The position numbers were made by a program, and so were the translations under genes. Below the pieces are notes generated by a model. The model was not told the DNA's origin, ran no database searches, and worked only from the letters and a program-made list of their open reading frames with translations. 64,000 nucleotides of DNA from an uncultured Lachnospiraceae bacterium (GTDB taxonomy: Bacteria > Bacillota > Clostridia > Lachnospirales > Lachnospiraceae): the NCBI GenBank assembly GCA_947626715.1, contig CANQTG010000002.1:23073-87072 (forward strand), in the 5' to 3' direction. Of this stretch, positions 25,869 to 35,394 are shown in pieces (within the stretch, counting starts at the first letter, position 1; each line of letters opens with the position of its first letter).

Positions 25869-26434
25869 GCGATTATGTCAGGACGGAATGCTTTGCCCTT
25901 GCGGTAAAGGAAATCTATAAACGGCAGTTAAAGGGAAATGTGGCCGAGCTGGGTGTGTTTCGGGGAGAATTTGCGCAGTATATCAACGCGGCGTTTCCAG
26001 ATAAAACCTGTTACCTGTTTGATACTTTTGACGGATTTGACGCTAATGAGGCTTTGACGGAAATGAAAAGCGGTAACTGCACAGACGCTTTCATAGAAGC
26101 CTATAGACAGACGAATGTGCCGGTTGTCTTAAAACGGATGAAATATTTGGAAAATATTGTGATTCAGCAGGGATATTTTCCAGAATCGCTACAGGGCTTA
26201 GAGGATACTTTCTGCTTTGTGTCGTTAGACGTAGATTTTGAAGCGTCCATTTATGAAGGGTTAAAGTATTTTTATCCAAGACTGGAAACGGGCGGCTATC
26301 TATTTATTCATGATTATAACAGTGATTTGCGGGGCGTAGAGAAAGCGGTAGACCGATATGAAAGAGATATGAAATTATCGCTTTGTAAAATGCCGTTATG
26401 CGATGCGAATGGTACTCTGGTTGTTATGAAATAA
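25847..26434 (+). CDS. C-terminal half: TylF/MycF-type methyltransferase (frameshifted)
   Basis: A 195-residue frame that starts with an ATG within the poly-G region and lacks a convincing ribosome site of its own. It matches TylF/MycF-related O-methyltransferases: YVRTECFALAVKEIYKR, the SAM motif NVAELGVFRGEFAQYIN, YLFDTFDGFD, a metal/SAM site in FVSLDVDFE, and FIHDYN. It should belong to the same protein as the preceding frame. Such enzymes methylate sugars or glycan building blocks, consistent with a surface-modifying role, but no glycan genes are adjacent. Either a phase-variable gene in the off state or a sequence error. Confidence 0.78.
   Translation: MRGGYSLSDYVRTECFALAVKEIYKRQLKGNVAELGVFRGEFAQYINAAFPDKTCYLFDTFDGFDANEALTEMKSGNCTDAFIEAYRQTNVPVVLKRMKYLENIVIQQGYFPESLQGLEDTFCFVSLDVDFEASIYEGLKYFYPRLETGGYLFIHDYNSDLRGVEKAVDRYERDMKLSLCKMPLCDANGTLVVMK
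25851..25858 (+). repeat. Poly-G tract (eight G) at the frameshift
   Basis: Eight consecutive G bases after TGC. Nine or six would put the two halves of the methyltransferase in one frame (C-GGG-YSLSDYV). It is a candidate slipped-strand switch. Confidence 0.85.
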
Positions 26435-26510
26435 ATAGAGTGGGTAAATGGCAGACAACGGTCTAAGTTGATGATATCTCAAAGACACGATATGACGGGG
26501 GATCTAGGGC

Positions 26511-27551
26511 TTGAAACATAAGGTGCGTATCGTATCGGCGCTCTGTCTTGCGCTGGCGGGTCTATTGGCGGGCTGCGCGGCGCGGGCGGGAGCCGGAAAG
26601 GAAAGCGGTTATCAGATCGCGGAAAGCGAGAAGCTGACGATCTATACCTCCCATAAAAAAGAAGTATACGAACCGATCGTCAGGGAATTTGAAGAGCGGA
26701 CGGGTATCTTTGTGGAGGTCAGACAGGGCGGAAGTCTGGAGCTGTTCGACCAGATCGCAAAAAGCGGCGCGGGGGAAAGCTGCGACGTTATCTTCGGCGG
26801 CGGGATCGAGAACTATATCGCCTATCAGGATTATCTGGAGGCGTACCGGGCGGCGGGAGAGGAAATGATAGAGGAACGATACCGCTGCGCCGGACATAAA
26901 TGGACGGCGTTTTCCGTACTACCCATTGTCCTGATCTATAATAATAAGCTCGTCTATCCAGCCGCCGCGCCGCATAGCTGGGAGGAACTGCTAGAGGAGA
27001 AGTGGAAGGGGAAAGTCGCTTTTGCGGATCCGGCGGCTTCCGGCAGCAGCTATACTGCGCTCTGTACCATGATACAGGCGCTTGGAGAAGGCGAGGAGCA
27101 GGCGTTGGAGCGCTTTTCAAAGGTTTTGGACGGGCATGTGTCGGAAAGCTCGGGGGACGTGTTGGAAGAGGTCAATTCCGGCAGTATGCTGGTAGGGGTC
27201 ACGCTGGAGGATACCGCCAGAGAGCGTATCAGTCAGGGAGCCGATCTTTCCTTTCTCTATCCAGAGGAGGGGACGAGTGCCGTGCCGGACGCGGCGGCGA
27301 TCGTAAAGGGCGCGCGCCATCGTGAGAACGCGCGGAAATTTCTGGATTTTGCGGTGAGCCGCGACGCGCAGAGGTTTTTGTCGGATACCCTGTTCCGTCA
27401 GACGGTGCGCACGGACATAGAGACGGCGGATCGCGGGGAAACGGGAAAAAATGATATGCGGGTGCTGGATTATGACGTCGTATGGGCGGTGCGGGAGAAA
27501 AACGGCATTCTGGAAGAATGGGCGCGGCTGCAGAAGGATACGGAAAGATGA
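26511..27551 (+). CDS. Iron(III)/sugar-phosphate-type binding lipoprotein (HptA-like sensor)
   Basis: A 346-residue binding lipoprotein (lipobox LAGC) of the type 2 AfuA/PgtC group (KLTIYTSHKKEVYEPIVREFEERTGI, then FGGGIENYIAYQDYLE). It starts with TTG at 26511; no in-frame ATG gives a complete signal peptide. Its stop overlaps the start of a YesM-type kinase, followed by a YesN-type regulator. In Staphylococcus the HptA-HptS-HptR trio of this make-up senses glucose 6-phosphate. By that analogy this protein may present a phosphorylated sugar to the kinase, not an iron chelate. The ligand is inferred only. Confidence 0.85.
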   Translation: MKHKVRIVSALCLALAGLLAGCAARAGAGKESGYQIAESEKLTIYTSHKKEVYEPIVREFEERTGIFVEVRQGGSLELFDQIAKSGAGESCDVIFGGGIENYIAYQDYLEAYRAAGEEMIEERYRCAGHKWTAFSVLPIVLIYNNKLVYPAAAPHSWEELLEEKWKGKVAFADPAASGSSYTALCTMIQALGEGEEQALERFSKVLDGHVSESSGDVLEEVNSGSMLVGVTLEDTARERISQGADLSFLYPEEGTSAVPDAAAIVKGARHRENARKFLDFAVSRDAQRFLSDTLFRQTVRTDIETADRGETGKNDMRVLDYDVVWAVREKNGILEEWARLQKDTER

Positions 27552-29245
27552 GCGGATGTTTCAAAAGATCGTTTCAGAGACGCCAGCTTGTCTGTTTTCT
27601 GGCGGTCGCCCTGCTGCCGCTGCTCATCACGAGCCTGTTTCTCACCCAGATCGTGCGGGCGAAGGTGGAGAGCGACTATGAAAAGGAGATAGCGGGGCGG
27701 GCGGAGCGGACGGATGCCGCGGTATCGGCGATCCTTGATAAGCTGGCGCTGGCGGCGCAGAAGATTTGCGATAACGAGACGATCGTTTCAACGATAGACG
27801 AGACGGATCCGTGGGTCAGGAATCAGTCGTATGCGCAGTTCTACAGCGAGACGATCTCCCTGCGCGCATATGCCTGTTTCGATCTCTATAATATGGAGGG
27901 AGAACGGGTATATTCCACGGGCAGCGGAAGCCATGACGAGCGCCTGCCGCTCTATTGGGGGATCCTGCGGGCGGCGGATAACGACTTGGGGCGCTTTGTC
28001 CTAATGCGCGGAGAAGGGGGCGGCGGCGATTCGGCGCTGCTTTACGGCGCGCGCTGTCTGGTCGATACGGAAGGGATAAAACGGGGATTTATCGTGATCG
28101 GCGTCAGCGATGAGAATTTCCATGAGATATTAAAGGAAGAGGGGCTTGGTACGGAAGGGCTCGTGCTCCTCGATTCCCATTGGCAGGTCGTATACGGCGG
28201 GGAAGCGCCGGAGGCGGCCAATGCGGGAACGCTCCTTAGGGAGCGGCTGCTGCGGGGAGAGCGGCTTCCCCAAAAATGGAAGAGCGGCGGCATGGATATC
28301 TCGCCGCTTGGCGATACGGGGCTGTATAAGGCACTGCTGCGCTCGGAGATCTTTTCTACGGACGTCGTGCGGACAATGTATACGGTAAGCCTGATCATGG
28401 CGGGATTTTGTTTTCTGCTGTGTATCTTCGTCGCGCAGAGGCTGAGCAGCAGCCTGACGTCTCCGATCAAACGTATCAACAGCGCCATGCACAGGCTTCA
28501 GGAGGGAGAGCTGGATACGCGGATCCCTGTGGACCGTCAGGACGAGCTGGGGGAAATGTCGGAGAATTTCAACATCATGGCGACCCGGCTGGAGAAATAT
28601 GTGGAGGGGCAGGTACGGGCGCAGCAGGAGCTGGACGCTTCCCACATCGCCATGATGCAGGCGCAGATGAACCCGCATTTTTTATATAATACGCTGGATA
28701 CGATGAAGTGGCTGGCTAAGGCGAACCATGTGCCCGAGATCGCGACCATGTCCGCAGGGCTTGCGGGCATTCTGCGGACGAGTATCTCTTCGGCGCAGTT
28801 TATCCGCTTAAAAGAAGAAATGCAGCTAGTCGCAAATTATGCGCAGATACAGAAGATCCGTTACAGCGACCGTTTCCGCTTTGAGATGACGCTGCCGGAA
28901 TCCTTGGAGGAATGTATCGTGCCTAAGCTGATCGTGCAGCCGATCGTGGAAAACGCGCTGCTGCATGGGCTCGAGGACAGCGAGGACGGGCTGATAAGCG
29001 TTACGGTCAGCGAGACGGACGGGATCCTGTCCATCGAAACGCTGGATAACGGCTGCGGGATACCGGAGGAGATCATGGAATGTATCAACAGCCGGGACAG
29101 GGAGAGGCTTTCGGGGCATATCGGATTTTATAATGTCGATACGATCATCCGCCTGCACTATGGGGAGCGGTACGGCCTGCATGTGAGCAGACCGTCCGAG
29201 GGCGGCACGCTGGCGCGTATCACGCTTCCCGCGCGGTGGGAATAA
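27548..29245 (+). CDS. YesM/HptS-type sensor histidine kinase
   Basis: A 565-residue membrane kinase. A first membrane helix (VCFLAVALLPLLITSLFLT), an outside sensing region of about 230 residues, a second helix (LIMAGFCFLLCIFVA), a HAMP segment, then His_kinase with the acceptor His in MQAQMNPHFLYNTLD and HATPase_c (QPIVENALLHGLED, DNGCGIPEE). The frame is open 22 codons earlier, but the ATG that overlaps the binding-protein stop (ATGA) is preferred. It should sense ligand through the upstream lipoprotein and phosphorylate the AraC-type regulator that follows. Confidence 0.92.
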   Translation: MSGCFKRSFQRRQLVCFLAVALLPLLITSLFLTQIVRAKVESDYEKEIAGRAERTDAAVSAILDKLALAAQKICDNETIVSTIDETDPWVRNQSYAQFYSETISLRAYACFDLYNMEGERVYSTGSGSHDERLPLYWGILRAADNDLGRFVLMRGEGGGGDSALLYGARCLVDTEGIKRGFIVIGVSDENFHEILKEEGLGTEGLVLLDSHWQVVYGGEAPEAANAGTLLRERLLRGERLPQKWKSGGMDISPLGDTGLYKALLRSEIFSTDVVRTMYTVSLIMAGFCFLLCIFVAQRLSSSLTSPIKRINSAMHRLQEGELDTRIPVDRQDELGEMSENFNIMATRLEKYVEGQVRAQQELDASHIAMMQAQMNPHFLYNTLDTMKWLAKANHVPEIATMSAGLAGILRTSISSAQFIRLKEEMQLVANYAQIQKIRYSDRFRFEMTLPESLEECIVPKLIVQPIVENALLHGLEDSEDGLISVTVSETDGILSIETLDNGCGIPEEIMECINSRDRERLSGHIGFYNVDTIIRLHYGERYGLHVSRPSEGGTLARITLPARWE

Positions 29246-29265
29246 AGAAGTAAAGAAGGGGTCTT

Positions 29266-30042
29266 ATGTTTAAAGTTGTTGTGGTCGACGACGAAGCGCT
29301 GGTCCGAAAGGGCATTGTGCAGGAGACGGACTGGGAGGCGTTAGACTGCGTGGTGGCGGCGGAAGCGGGAAACGGATTGGAAGGGCTGGAGGCCGTAAGG
29401 CGGTACAGGCCGGATCTTTTGATCAGCGATATCAAAATGCCCAGAATGGACGGGATCGCGATGCTGGAAAAGCTGCGGGAGGAAGAAAACGACGTGAGCG
29501 TCATATTTCTGACCGCTTACGGCGAATTTGAGTATGCGCAGAGCGCGGTCAAGCTGCTGGCATCGGACTATCTGTTAAAGCCCTTTCAGGACGGGGAGCT
29601 CGAAGCGACCGTGCGGCGGGTGACAAAGCGGATCAAGGAAAGGCGGGAAGGAAAGAGCGGGAGGGCCGCGGGCGCGGAACCCCTTCTCTTGCCCGAAATG
29701 GAAAACGGCGGCATGAGCCGCTATGTGCTGAGCGCGCTTTCCTATATCCGGGAGCATTTTGACGACGAGGATATGGGGATCGCGTCGGTTGCCGCCTTTC
29801 TGGGTATCAGCGAGAGCCATTTGAGCCATATCTTTAAAAAGGAAACCAATTACAGCGTGGCCGCCTATATCACCCGATACCGGATACAGACGGCGATGCG
29901 CCTGTTAAAGGACTGCCGCTGTAAGGTGTATGAGGTCGCGGAAAAGGTGGGATACCGCGACATCGCTTATTTTTCTTCCACGTTTAAAAAGATCGTAGGG
30001 GTAAACCCGTCGGAATATCAGAGCAGGCCGGACGGCTTATAA
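29266..30042 (+). CDS. YesN/HptR-type AraC response regulator
   Basis: A 258-residue regulator with a receiver domain (VVVDDEALVRKGIV, phospho-acceptor in LLISDIKMPRMDG, Lys in YLLKPF) and a C-terminal AraC DNA-binding domain (MGIASVAAFLGISESHLSHIFKKE, KVYEVAEKVGYRDIAYFSSTFKK). A short basic linker joins them. It completes the binding protein-kinase-regulator trio. A spaced inverted repeat (30096-30131) directly upstream of a promoter with a poor -35 box is a fitting target, so it probably activates the ABC importer genes that follow. Confidence 0.93.
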   Translation: MFKVVVVDDEALVRKGIVQETDWEALDCVVAAEAGNGLEGLEAVRRYRPDLLISDIKMPRMDGIAMLEKLREEENDVSVIFLTAYGEFEYAQSAVKLLASDYLLKPFQDGELEATVRRVTKRIKERREGKSGRAAGAEPLLLPEMENGGMSRYVLSALSYIREHFDDEDMGIASVAAFLGISESHLSHIFKKETNYSVAAYITRYRIQTAMRLLKDCRCKVYEVAEKVGYRDIAYFSSTFKKIVGVNPSEYQSRPDGL

Positions 30043-30095
30043 ACGGCGTAAAAAGGTCAAAATCCACAAAAACCCCCGCGTACTTCGCGCCGTAT

Positions 30096-30131
30096 CCTGC
30101 AAAATGACAGAAATTCACAAATATTTGCAGG
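30096..30131. promoter_or_regulatory. Candidate activator site for the YesN-type regulator
   Basis: Perfect arms CCTGCAAA (30096-30103) and TTTGCAGG (30124-30131), with centres 28 bases apart. The right arm ends about ten bases before the expected -35 position. Confidence 0.55.
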
Positions 30132-30163
30132 TTTGTCCGATTTCTTTTCTCTTTTTCCATTTG

Positions 30164-30169
30164 TATAAT
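30164..30169 (+). promoter_or_regulatory. -10 element of the ABC importer operon
   Basis: Perfect TATAAT, about 107 bases before the lipoprotein start. The -35 region (TTTCTTTTCT-like) is poor, consistent with activator dependence. Confidence 0.6.
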
Positions 30170-30275
30170 AAAAACGACACAGGGATACATGGGTATCCTA
30201 GATAAGAGCAGGAGCGGGAGGCCCCGGGCAGGGCGCCGGAGTATCCAGAGCTCATGGCAAAAAAGGAGGAAAGAA

Positions 30276-31733
30276 ATGAAAAAGAGAGTAGTAGCTTTGT
30301 TATTGACGGGTCTTTTGACAGTCGTCTCTTTGGCAGGATGCGGCGGCGGAGCGCAGAACGCGCAGAGCGCTCAGGATTCCGCACAGGAAGCGGCCCCTGC
30401 GCAGGAAGCGGCGGCGGAGCCGGAAGAGGGAGCGCCGGGTACGGGCACCGATGCGGGCGAGGTCGACGAGGCCAATATGACGGCGACGGAGAGCATTATC
30501 CATGAGGCGGAAGGCATGAGCATGGAGGAGCTGGCAAAGAAGGCGATCGAGGAATCCAACGGCAAGACCTTTTACGGCGTAGGAAATTCCAGCCGCGGAC
30601 AGTCCGCGCTCCCTCTGTTCATCGAGTATCTGCAGAGTATCGACCCTTCCTACAATATGGAATTTGAGTGGCAGCAGCCCAAGAATAACAAGATCTTCGA
30701 GCAGCTTTCGGCGGACTCCTTAAAGCCGGAAGGAACCTTTGCGATGACGCTGATCCAAGACGGCAATCAGATCCAGTCCAAGATGGTTGAGACGGGTATC
30801 CTGAAAACCTACATTCCTAAGGAATGGGCGGAAGCGAACGGCACGACGGCGGATGCGTACACCGGATTTTTACCGCTGCAGACGCTCAATAAGGTATTTA
30901 TGTATAACTGCACGGGCAGCGCGCAGTACAAAAACTGCTGGGACTTCGTAGCGGAAGGCGTGCACCCGCTGTATATGGATATCGATTCCGAGATCGTAGG
31001 AAAGAACTTCCTTTACATGCTGACGGAAGATAAATATGCGGATATGCTCAAGGACGCGTTCGATAAGCTGGATGCCGACAAGCAGGCTTATTTCCAGCCC
31101 ACGATCGACGAGGTGGCGACGGATGCGGAGGACTTTGGTCTGGGCGAGAACGGCAAATATGCGCTCGCATGGATCAAGCTCTGGGTAGGCGCTTACAATG
31201 CGCAGACAGACGACGGCCCGATCTGCAATACGCTGGTAACGGATTCCGCGACCGATCAGAGCGGCCTGCTGGTTTATTCCAAGCTGCGCTCCGTAGAAGA
31301 GTCTGCGGGCGTTTCCGTAAACAATATCAAGGTTGCGGCTTATGAGGACGGCTATGAGGGGATCGGCGGATTTGGTTACTGCCATTATCTGTTTGTAACG
31401 GAAAATTCCCCGCTGCCGTGGACGGCGTGCGCGTTTATCGCTTACATGACCTGCACGGAGGACGGCTTCAGCGCATGGGGCAAGGATATGGGCGGATATT
31501 CCGCAAATCCCGATGTGGCGGCTGCAACGGAGGCTACCTACAATCACAGCAAGGGCGGCTATGACGAAAACGGCGAGAATGTATTTGACAGCAAGAACGA
31601 CAGAGGCTATGACTGGTGGACGACGGAAGGAGAACTGGTATTAGAGGATCCGGCATACTGCGCGTCGGTAGATTTCACGGTAGGGAACTGGATCGAGCTT
31701 CTGACGAAATACAGCGATTCGGCGGAAGAGTAG
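30276..31733 (+). CDS. ABC transporter substrate-binding lipoprotein
   Basis: A 485-residue binding lipoprotein with lipobox LAGC, an Ala/Gln/Glu-rich linker (residues about 25-65) and a periplasmic-type fold. It is longer than AfuA/FbpA proteins (about 340), and I cannot name its ligand. AAAAGGAGGAAAG before the ATG at 30276 gives the start; the open frame further upstream is not used. It is the first gene of an operon with a fused permease and an ATPase, under likely control of the two-component system upstream. Confidence 0.85.
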   Translation: MKKRVVALLLTGLLTVVSLAGCGGGAQNAQSAQDSAQEAAPAQEAAAEPEEGAPGTGTDAGEVDEANMTATESIIHEAEGMSMEELAKKAIEESNGKTFYGVGNSSRGQSALPLFIEYLQSIDPSYNMEFEWQQPKNNKIFEQLSADSLKPEGTFAMTLIQDGNQIQSKMVETGILKTYIPKEWAEANGTTADAYTGFLPLQTLNKVFMYNCTGSAQYKNCWDFVAEGVHPLYMDIDSEIVGKNFLYMLTEDKYADMLKDAFDKLDADKQAYFQPTIDEVATDAEDFGLGENGKYALAWIKLWVGAYNAQTDDGPICNTLVTDSATDQSGLLVYSKLRSVEESAGVSVNNIKVAAYEDGYEGIGGFGYCHYLFVTENSPLPWTACAFIAYMTCTEDGFSAWGKDMGGYSANPDVAAATEATYNHSKGGYDENGENVFDSKNDRGYDWWTTEGELVLEDPAYCASVDFTVGNWIELLTKYSDSAEE

Positions 31734-31751
31734 GAAAGCGGGGAGAGACAC

Positions 31752-33551
31752 ATGGCAGTTGTCCTGAATAAGATTAAGACGTATCTGTCCAGACCGCAGA
31801 ATATCATCCTGCTGCTGTTCGGTATCGTACTGACGTTTTCGACCGTCTCGCCGATCGTAGCGATCGTAGAGGATACCTTTAAGATCCATCCCGGTACGAT
31901 AGACGCACATCTGACGGGAAGGTCGGCGGGATTCTCGATCGCCAACTACACGGATCTGTTTACGAGCAAACTGGCAAAAACGAATCTATGGATTCCTTTG
32001 TGGAATACAGTGCTGCTGGCGGTGTTCACCTGCCTGATCTCCATTGTGTTCGGCGGACTGTTCGCCTTCCTCGTAACGAGGACGAACATGAAATGCAAGA
32101 AATATTTAAGTTCGATCTTCATTTTTCCATATATCATGCCGCAGTGGACGCTGGCGGTCGTATGGCAGAATGTGTTCAACAGCAATGCGGTAGTAGGGAC
32201 GGCAAACGGACTGCTGGCTTCCCTGTTCGGTATCCTGGCGCCAAAGTGGTGGTGCCAGGGCCTGCTCCCCAGCGCGATCGTTCTCGGGCTGCATTACGCG
32301 CCCTTTGCTTACATACTGATCGGCGGGATCTTCCGCAATATGGACGCCAATCTGGAAGAGGCGGCGACGATACTGGATACGCCCAAGTGGAAGATCATGT
32401 TCCGTATCACGCTGCCGATGGTCAAGCCGGCGATCCTCTCTACGATCCTGCTGGTGTTCGGCAGCGCGATGGGGAGTTACCCGGTGCCGCATTATCTGGG
32501 GCTTACGACCTTGTCCACGAAATATATCTCCTTAAATTCCAAATATACGGGAGAGGCCAGCATTCTGGCGATCATCATGATGGTCTTTGGCGTGGCGATC
32601 CTGCTGATGAATCAGGTCAGCCTAAGCAGCAGAAAGAATTATACCACGGTCACGGGCAAGTCGGGGCAGATCTCCAAGATCAATCTTGGCAAGATCGGAA
32701 AATATGCGATCGCGCTCGTCTTTATCGTGGTCACGTTCTTTACGAGCATTTTCCCGATCCTGTCCTTTGCGCTTGAGACCTTCCTGCCCAATCCGGGAGA
32801 TTACAGCTTCCTGTATACGGGAGATCTGCACAACCTGACGACGAAGTGGTGGCTGACGAGCGAGAATGTGACGGAGAACGGCCTGTACGGACAGTTCGGG
32901 ATCCTATACAATCCGATCATCTGGAAGGCGTTCCGCGGCACGCTGCTGGTGGCGGTCTGCTGCGCGCTGATCGCGGGTACGATCGGTACGCTGATCGGTT
33001 ACGCGGTATCCAAGAACCGCAGGAGCAAGTGGGCGAGTTATGTCAACGGCGTGGCGTTCCTGCCGTATCTGATGCCTTCGCTTGCCGTAGGCGTGGCGTT
33101 CTTTATCCTGTTTTCCAATGACAGGATCAACCTTTTCAACACCTATACGCTGCTGATCATAGCGGGCGTGGTGAAATATATCCCCTTCGCGAGCCGGAGC
33201 GCGTTAAATTCCATGCTCCAGCTGAGCGGAGAGATCGAGGAAGCGGCGGTGATACAGGACATTCCGTGGTATAAACGGATGCTTTACATCATCATTCCGA
33301 TCCAAAAGACCTCTATCATCAGCGGCTATCTGCTGCCGTTCATGACATGCCTAAGAGAGCTGTCGCTGTTCCTTTTGCTGTGTACGCAGGGCTTTATCCT
33401 GTCTACGACGCTGGATTACTTTGACGAGATGGGGCTGTATGCGTTCTCAAGCGCGATCAACCTGATCCTGATCGTAGTGATCTTGATCTTTAATACATTG
33501 GTAAACAAACTGACTGGAGCCAGTCTGGATAACGGTATCGGAGGAAAGTGA
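31752..33551 (+). CDS. Fused ABC permease (FbpB/AfuB type)
   Basis: A 599-residue membrane protein made of two permease halves, each with about six helices. Each half carries an EAA-type loop (LEEAATILDTPKWKIMFRIT near residue 205 and IEEAAVIQDIPWYKRMLYII near 500). This single-chain layout is standard for the iron(III)/hexose-phosphate class. A large outside loop separates the halves at about residues 350-390. It starts 18 bases after the lipoprotein gene and its stop region meets the ATPase start. Confidence 0.9.
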   Translation: MAVVLNKIKTYLSRPQNIILLLFGIVLTFSTVSPIVAIVEDTFKIHPGTIDAHLTGRSAGFSIANYTDLFTSKLAKTNLWIPLWNTVLLAVFTCLISIVFGGLFAFLVTRTNMKCKKYLSSIFIFPYIMPQWTLAVVWQNVFNSNAVVGTANGLLASLFGILAPKWWCQGLLPSAIVLGLHYAPFAYILIGGIFRNMDANLEEAATILDTPKWKIMFRITLPMVKPAILSTILLVFGSAMGSYPVPHYLGLTTLSTKYISLNSKYTGEASILAIIMMVFGVAILLMNQVSLSSRKNYTTVTGKSGQISKINLGKIGKYAIALVFIVVTFFTSIFPILSFALETFLPNPGDYSFLYTGDLHNLTTKWWLTSENVTENGLYGQFGILYNPIIWKAFRGTLLVAVCCALIAGTIGTLIGYAVSKNRRSKWASYVNGVAFLPYLMPSLAVGVAFFILFSNDRINLFNTYTLLIIAGVVKYIPFASRSALNSMLQLSGEIEEAAVIQDIPWYKRMLYIIIPIQKTSIISGYLLPFMTCLRELSLFLLLCTQGFILSTTLDYFDEMGLYAFSSAINLILIVVILIFNTLVNKLTGASLDNGIGGK

Positions 33552-33553
33552 TC

Positions 33554-35203
33554 ATGCCAGAAATAAAATTAACAAATATCACAAAGAGATGGGGAAAATT
33601 CTATGCAGTGGACCATCTGAATCTGGATATGGAGGACAACGCCTTTATCACGCTGCTTGGCCCTTCCGGATGCGGGAAAACGACGACGCTGCGCATGATC
33701 GCGGGACTGGAAACGCCGACGAGCGGACAGATCAGGATCGGCGATCGGGTCGTGTTTGACAGCGAGGCGGGTATCAACGTGCCCGCCAATAAGCGGAAGG
33801 TAGGATTTTTGTTCCAAAACTATGCGCTGTGGCCGAATATGACCGTATATCAAAACATCGCGTTCGGCCTGCGCAACCGGAAGGAAGAGTTTCCGGTGGT
33901 CAATACGGAGGCGCGTATCCTGCGCAGCCAGATCAACGCGTTAAAGGACGGCAGGGAGATTCAGAAGCTGGTCGAGGAATGCCGGGACAAACGCGGCAAG
34001 CTGGATATGGATAAGGTGTACCTGAAGCTGATCGATACGTTTACCGTTTCGATCTATACCGCAAAGACGCTTTTTGAATACCGGATCCATGAGGCCAATG
34101 ATCCGCAGGAGGCGGCAAAGCGCAAGGCGCAGGAGCTTCAGGGCAAGCTGGACGGTATCTTGGCGGCGTGCCGGGAAAAGGGGACGGAGCTGAACTCGGA
34201 GAGCGAATATACGAAGGACGGCAAGGTCATGACGGAAGTTCGGAAGATGACGAAAGAGGAGGTCGATCTGGCGGTGCGCCGGGTATCCCGTATCGTAAAG
34301 ATTGGTATGTTCATGGACCGTTATCCCGCAGAGCTCTCCGGCGGCCAGCAGCAGCGCGTGGCGATCGCGAGGACACTGGCTCCCGAACCGGACGTGCTGT
34401 TTATGGACGAGCCGCTTTCTAATCTGGACGCGAAGCTGCGTCTGGAAATGCGTTATGAGCTGCAGAGGCTCCATGTGGAGACGGGGAGCACCTTCGTCTA
34501 TGTCACGCACGACCAGATGGAAGCGATGACGCTCGCGACCAAGATCTGTCTGATCAACAACGGCGTACTGCAGCAGTATGACGCGCCGCTTACCGTATAC
34601 AACCGACCGAACAATCTCTTTGTCGCGGACTTCGTGGGGAATCCCTCGATCAACTTTATCGAAGCGCGGGGGAAACAGGAAAAGGACGGAAGCGTCGCGC
34701 TCGATATCTTAGACGGTATCAAAGCGAGATTTAAGCCGTCGGCTGCCCTTGATCTGGATGCGTGGTTTGCGGAAAGAGACCGCAGGGACGCCGACAGCGA
34801 AGCGGAAAGCCGCGAGATGTTAAAAGATAAAAAGGCGGTGGAAAAAGGAAATAAGGATGAAAAATTCCGTTATCACATTGCCAAAGTCGAGGAAGAGGAC
34901 GAGAGCCTGAAGGAAGAAAAGGAGCCGGACAACGAAGATTTTGTGATCGGCATCCGTCCCGAATATATCCATATCGCAAAGGACGAAAAGCTGTCGGGAA
35001 CCGTCTATGGCGCGATGCCTACCGGTATGGAATCCACGATCAAGCTGCGGATCGGCGATTATCTGCTGACGAGCGTAGCCTTTGGCGGGACGGTCTATAA
35101 GATCGGAACGGAGACGGGATTCGGGATCTCGGGAAGCGATATCCTTTTATTTGACCGCAGATCCGGCCGCTATATCGCGGCGGGTGAGCTGGCGATCGAG
35201 TAA
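33554..35203 (+). CDS. ABC transporter ATPase with a large helical insertion
   Basis: A 549-residue ATPase of the MalK/PotA/FbpC type. Walker A GPSGCGKT (36-43), Q-loop Gln88, signature LSGGQQQ (261-267), Walker B VLFMDEP (281-287) and a switch His follow in order. About 173 residues separate the Q-loop from the signature where about 50 is normal: a charged helical insertion of about 120 residues lies between 108 and 235. A second charged insertion (about 415-455) interrupts the C-terminal regulatory domain. The GTG at 33548 is too close to the GGAGG site; the ATG at 33554 is preferred. All catalytic motifs look intact. Confidence 0.9.
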   Translation: MPEIKLTNITKRWGKFYAVDHLNLDMEDNAFITLLGPSGCGKTTTLRMIAGLETPTSGQIRIGDRVVFDSEAGINVPANKRKVGFLFQNYALWPNMTVYQNIAFGLRNRKEEFPVVNTEARILRSQINALKDGREIQKLVEECRDKRGKLDMDKVYLKLIDTFTVSIYTAKTLFEYRIHEANDPQEAAKRKAQELQGKLDGILAACREKGTELNSESEYTKDGKVMTEVRKMTKEEVDLAVRRVSRIVKIGMFMDRYPAELSGGQQQRVAIARTLAPEPDVLFMDEPLSNLDAKLRLEMRYELQRLHVETGSTFVYVTHDQMEAMTLATKICLINNGVLQQYDAPLTVYNRPNNLFVADFVGNPSINFIEARGKQEKDGSVALDILDGIKARFKPSAALDLDAWFAERDRRDADSEAESREMLKDKKAVEKGNKDEKFRYHIAKVEEEDESLKEEKEPDNEDFVIGIRPEYIHIAKDEKLSGTVYGAMPTGMESTIKLRIGDYLLTSVAFGGTVYKIGTETGFGISGSDILLFDRRSGRYIAAGELAIE

Positions 35204-35227
35204 AAAACGGCGTTTTTTGAAGCTGTG

Positions 35228-35272
35228 GCCGTGGCAGGACCTTATTGATATAGGGTCTGCCGCGGCTTTTTT
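35228..35272 (+). terminator. Terminator after the ABC importer operon
   Basis: Stem CCGTGGCAG / CTGCCGCGG with G-T pairing, loop containing TTATTGATATAGG, then six T. Confidence 0.75.
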
Positions 35273-35394
35273 GCGCGCTTCCTGTCTTTTTGCGCGCCCG
35301 CAGTTTTTCCCCTTGCCGAGACTATGGACGGAGTATATAATACAGACAGGCAGTCTTGTGTGGTCTTGCGGCTGGCAAAACGGGGGTTATGGCT

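Noticed and set aside
26511..35203. Ferric iron uptake locus
   Set aside because: The generic family name suggests iron, but the sensor trio and pgmB context fit sugar phosphates as well or better. Ligand left open.
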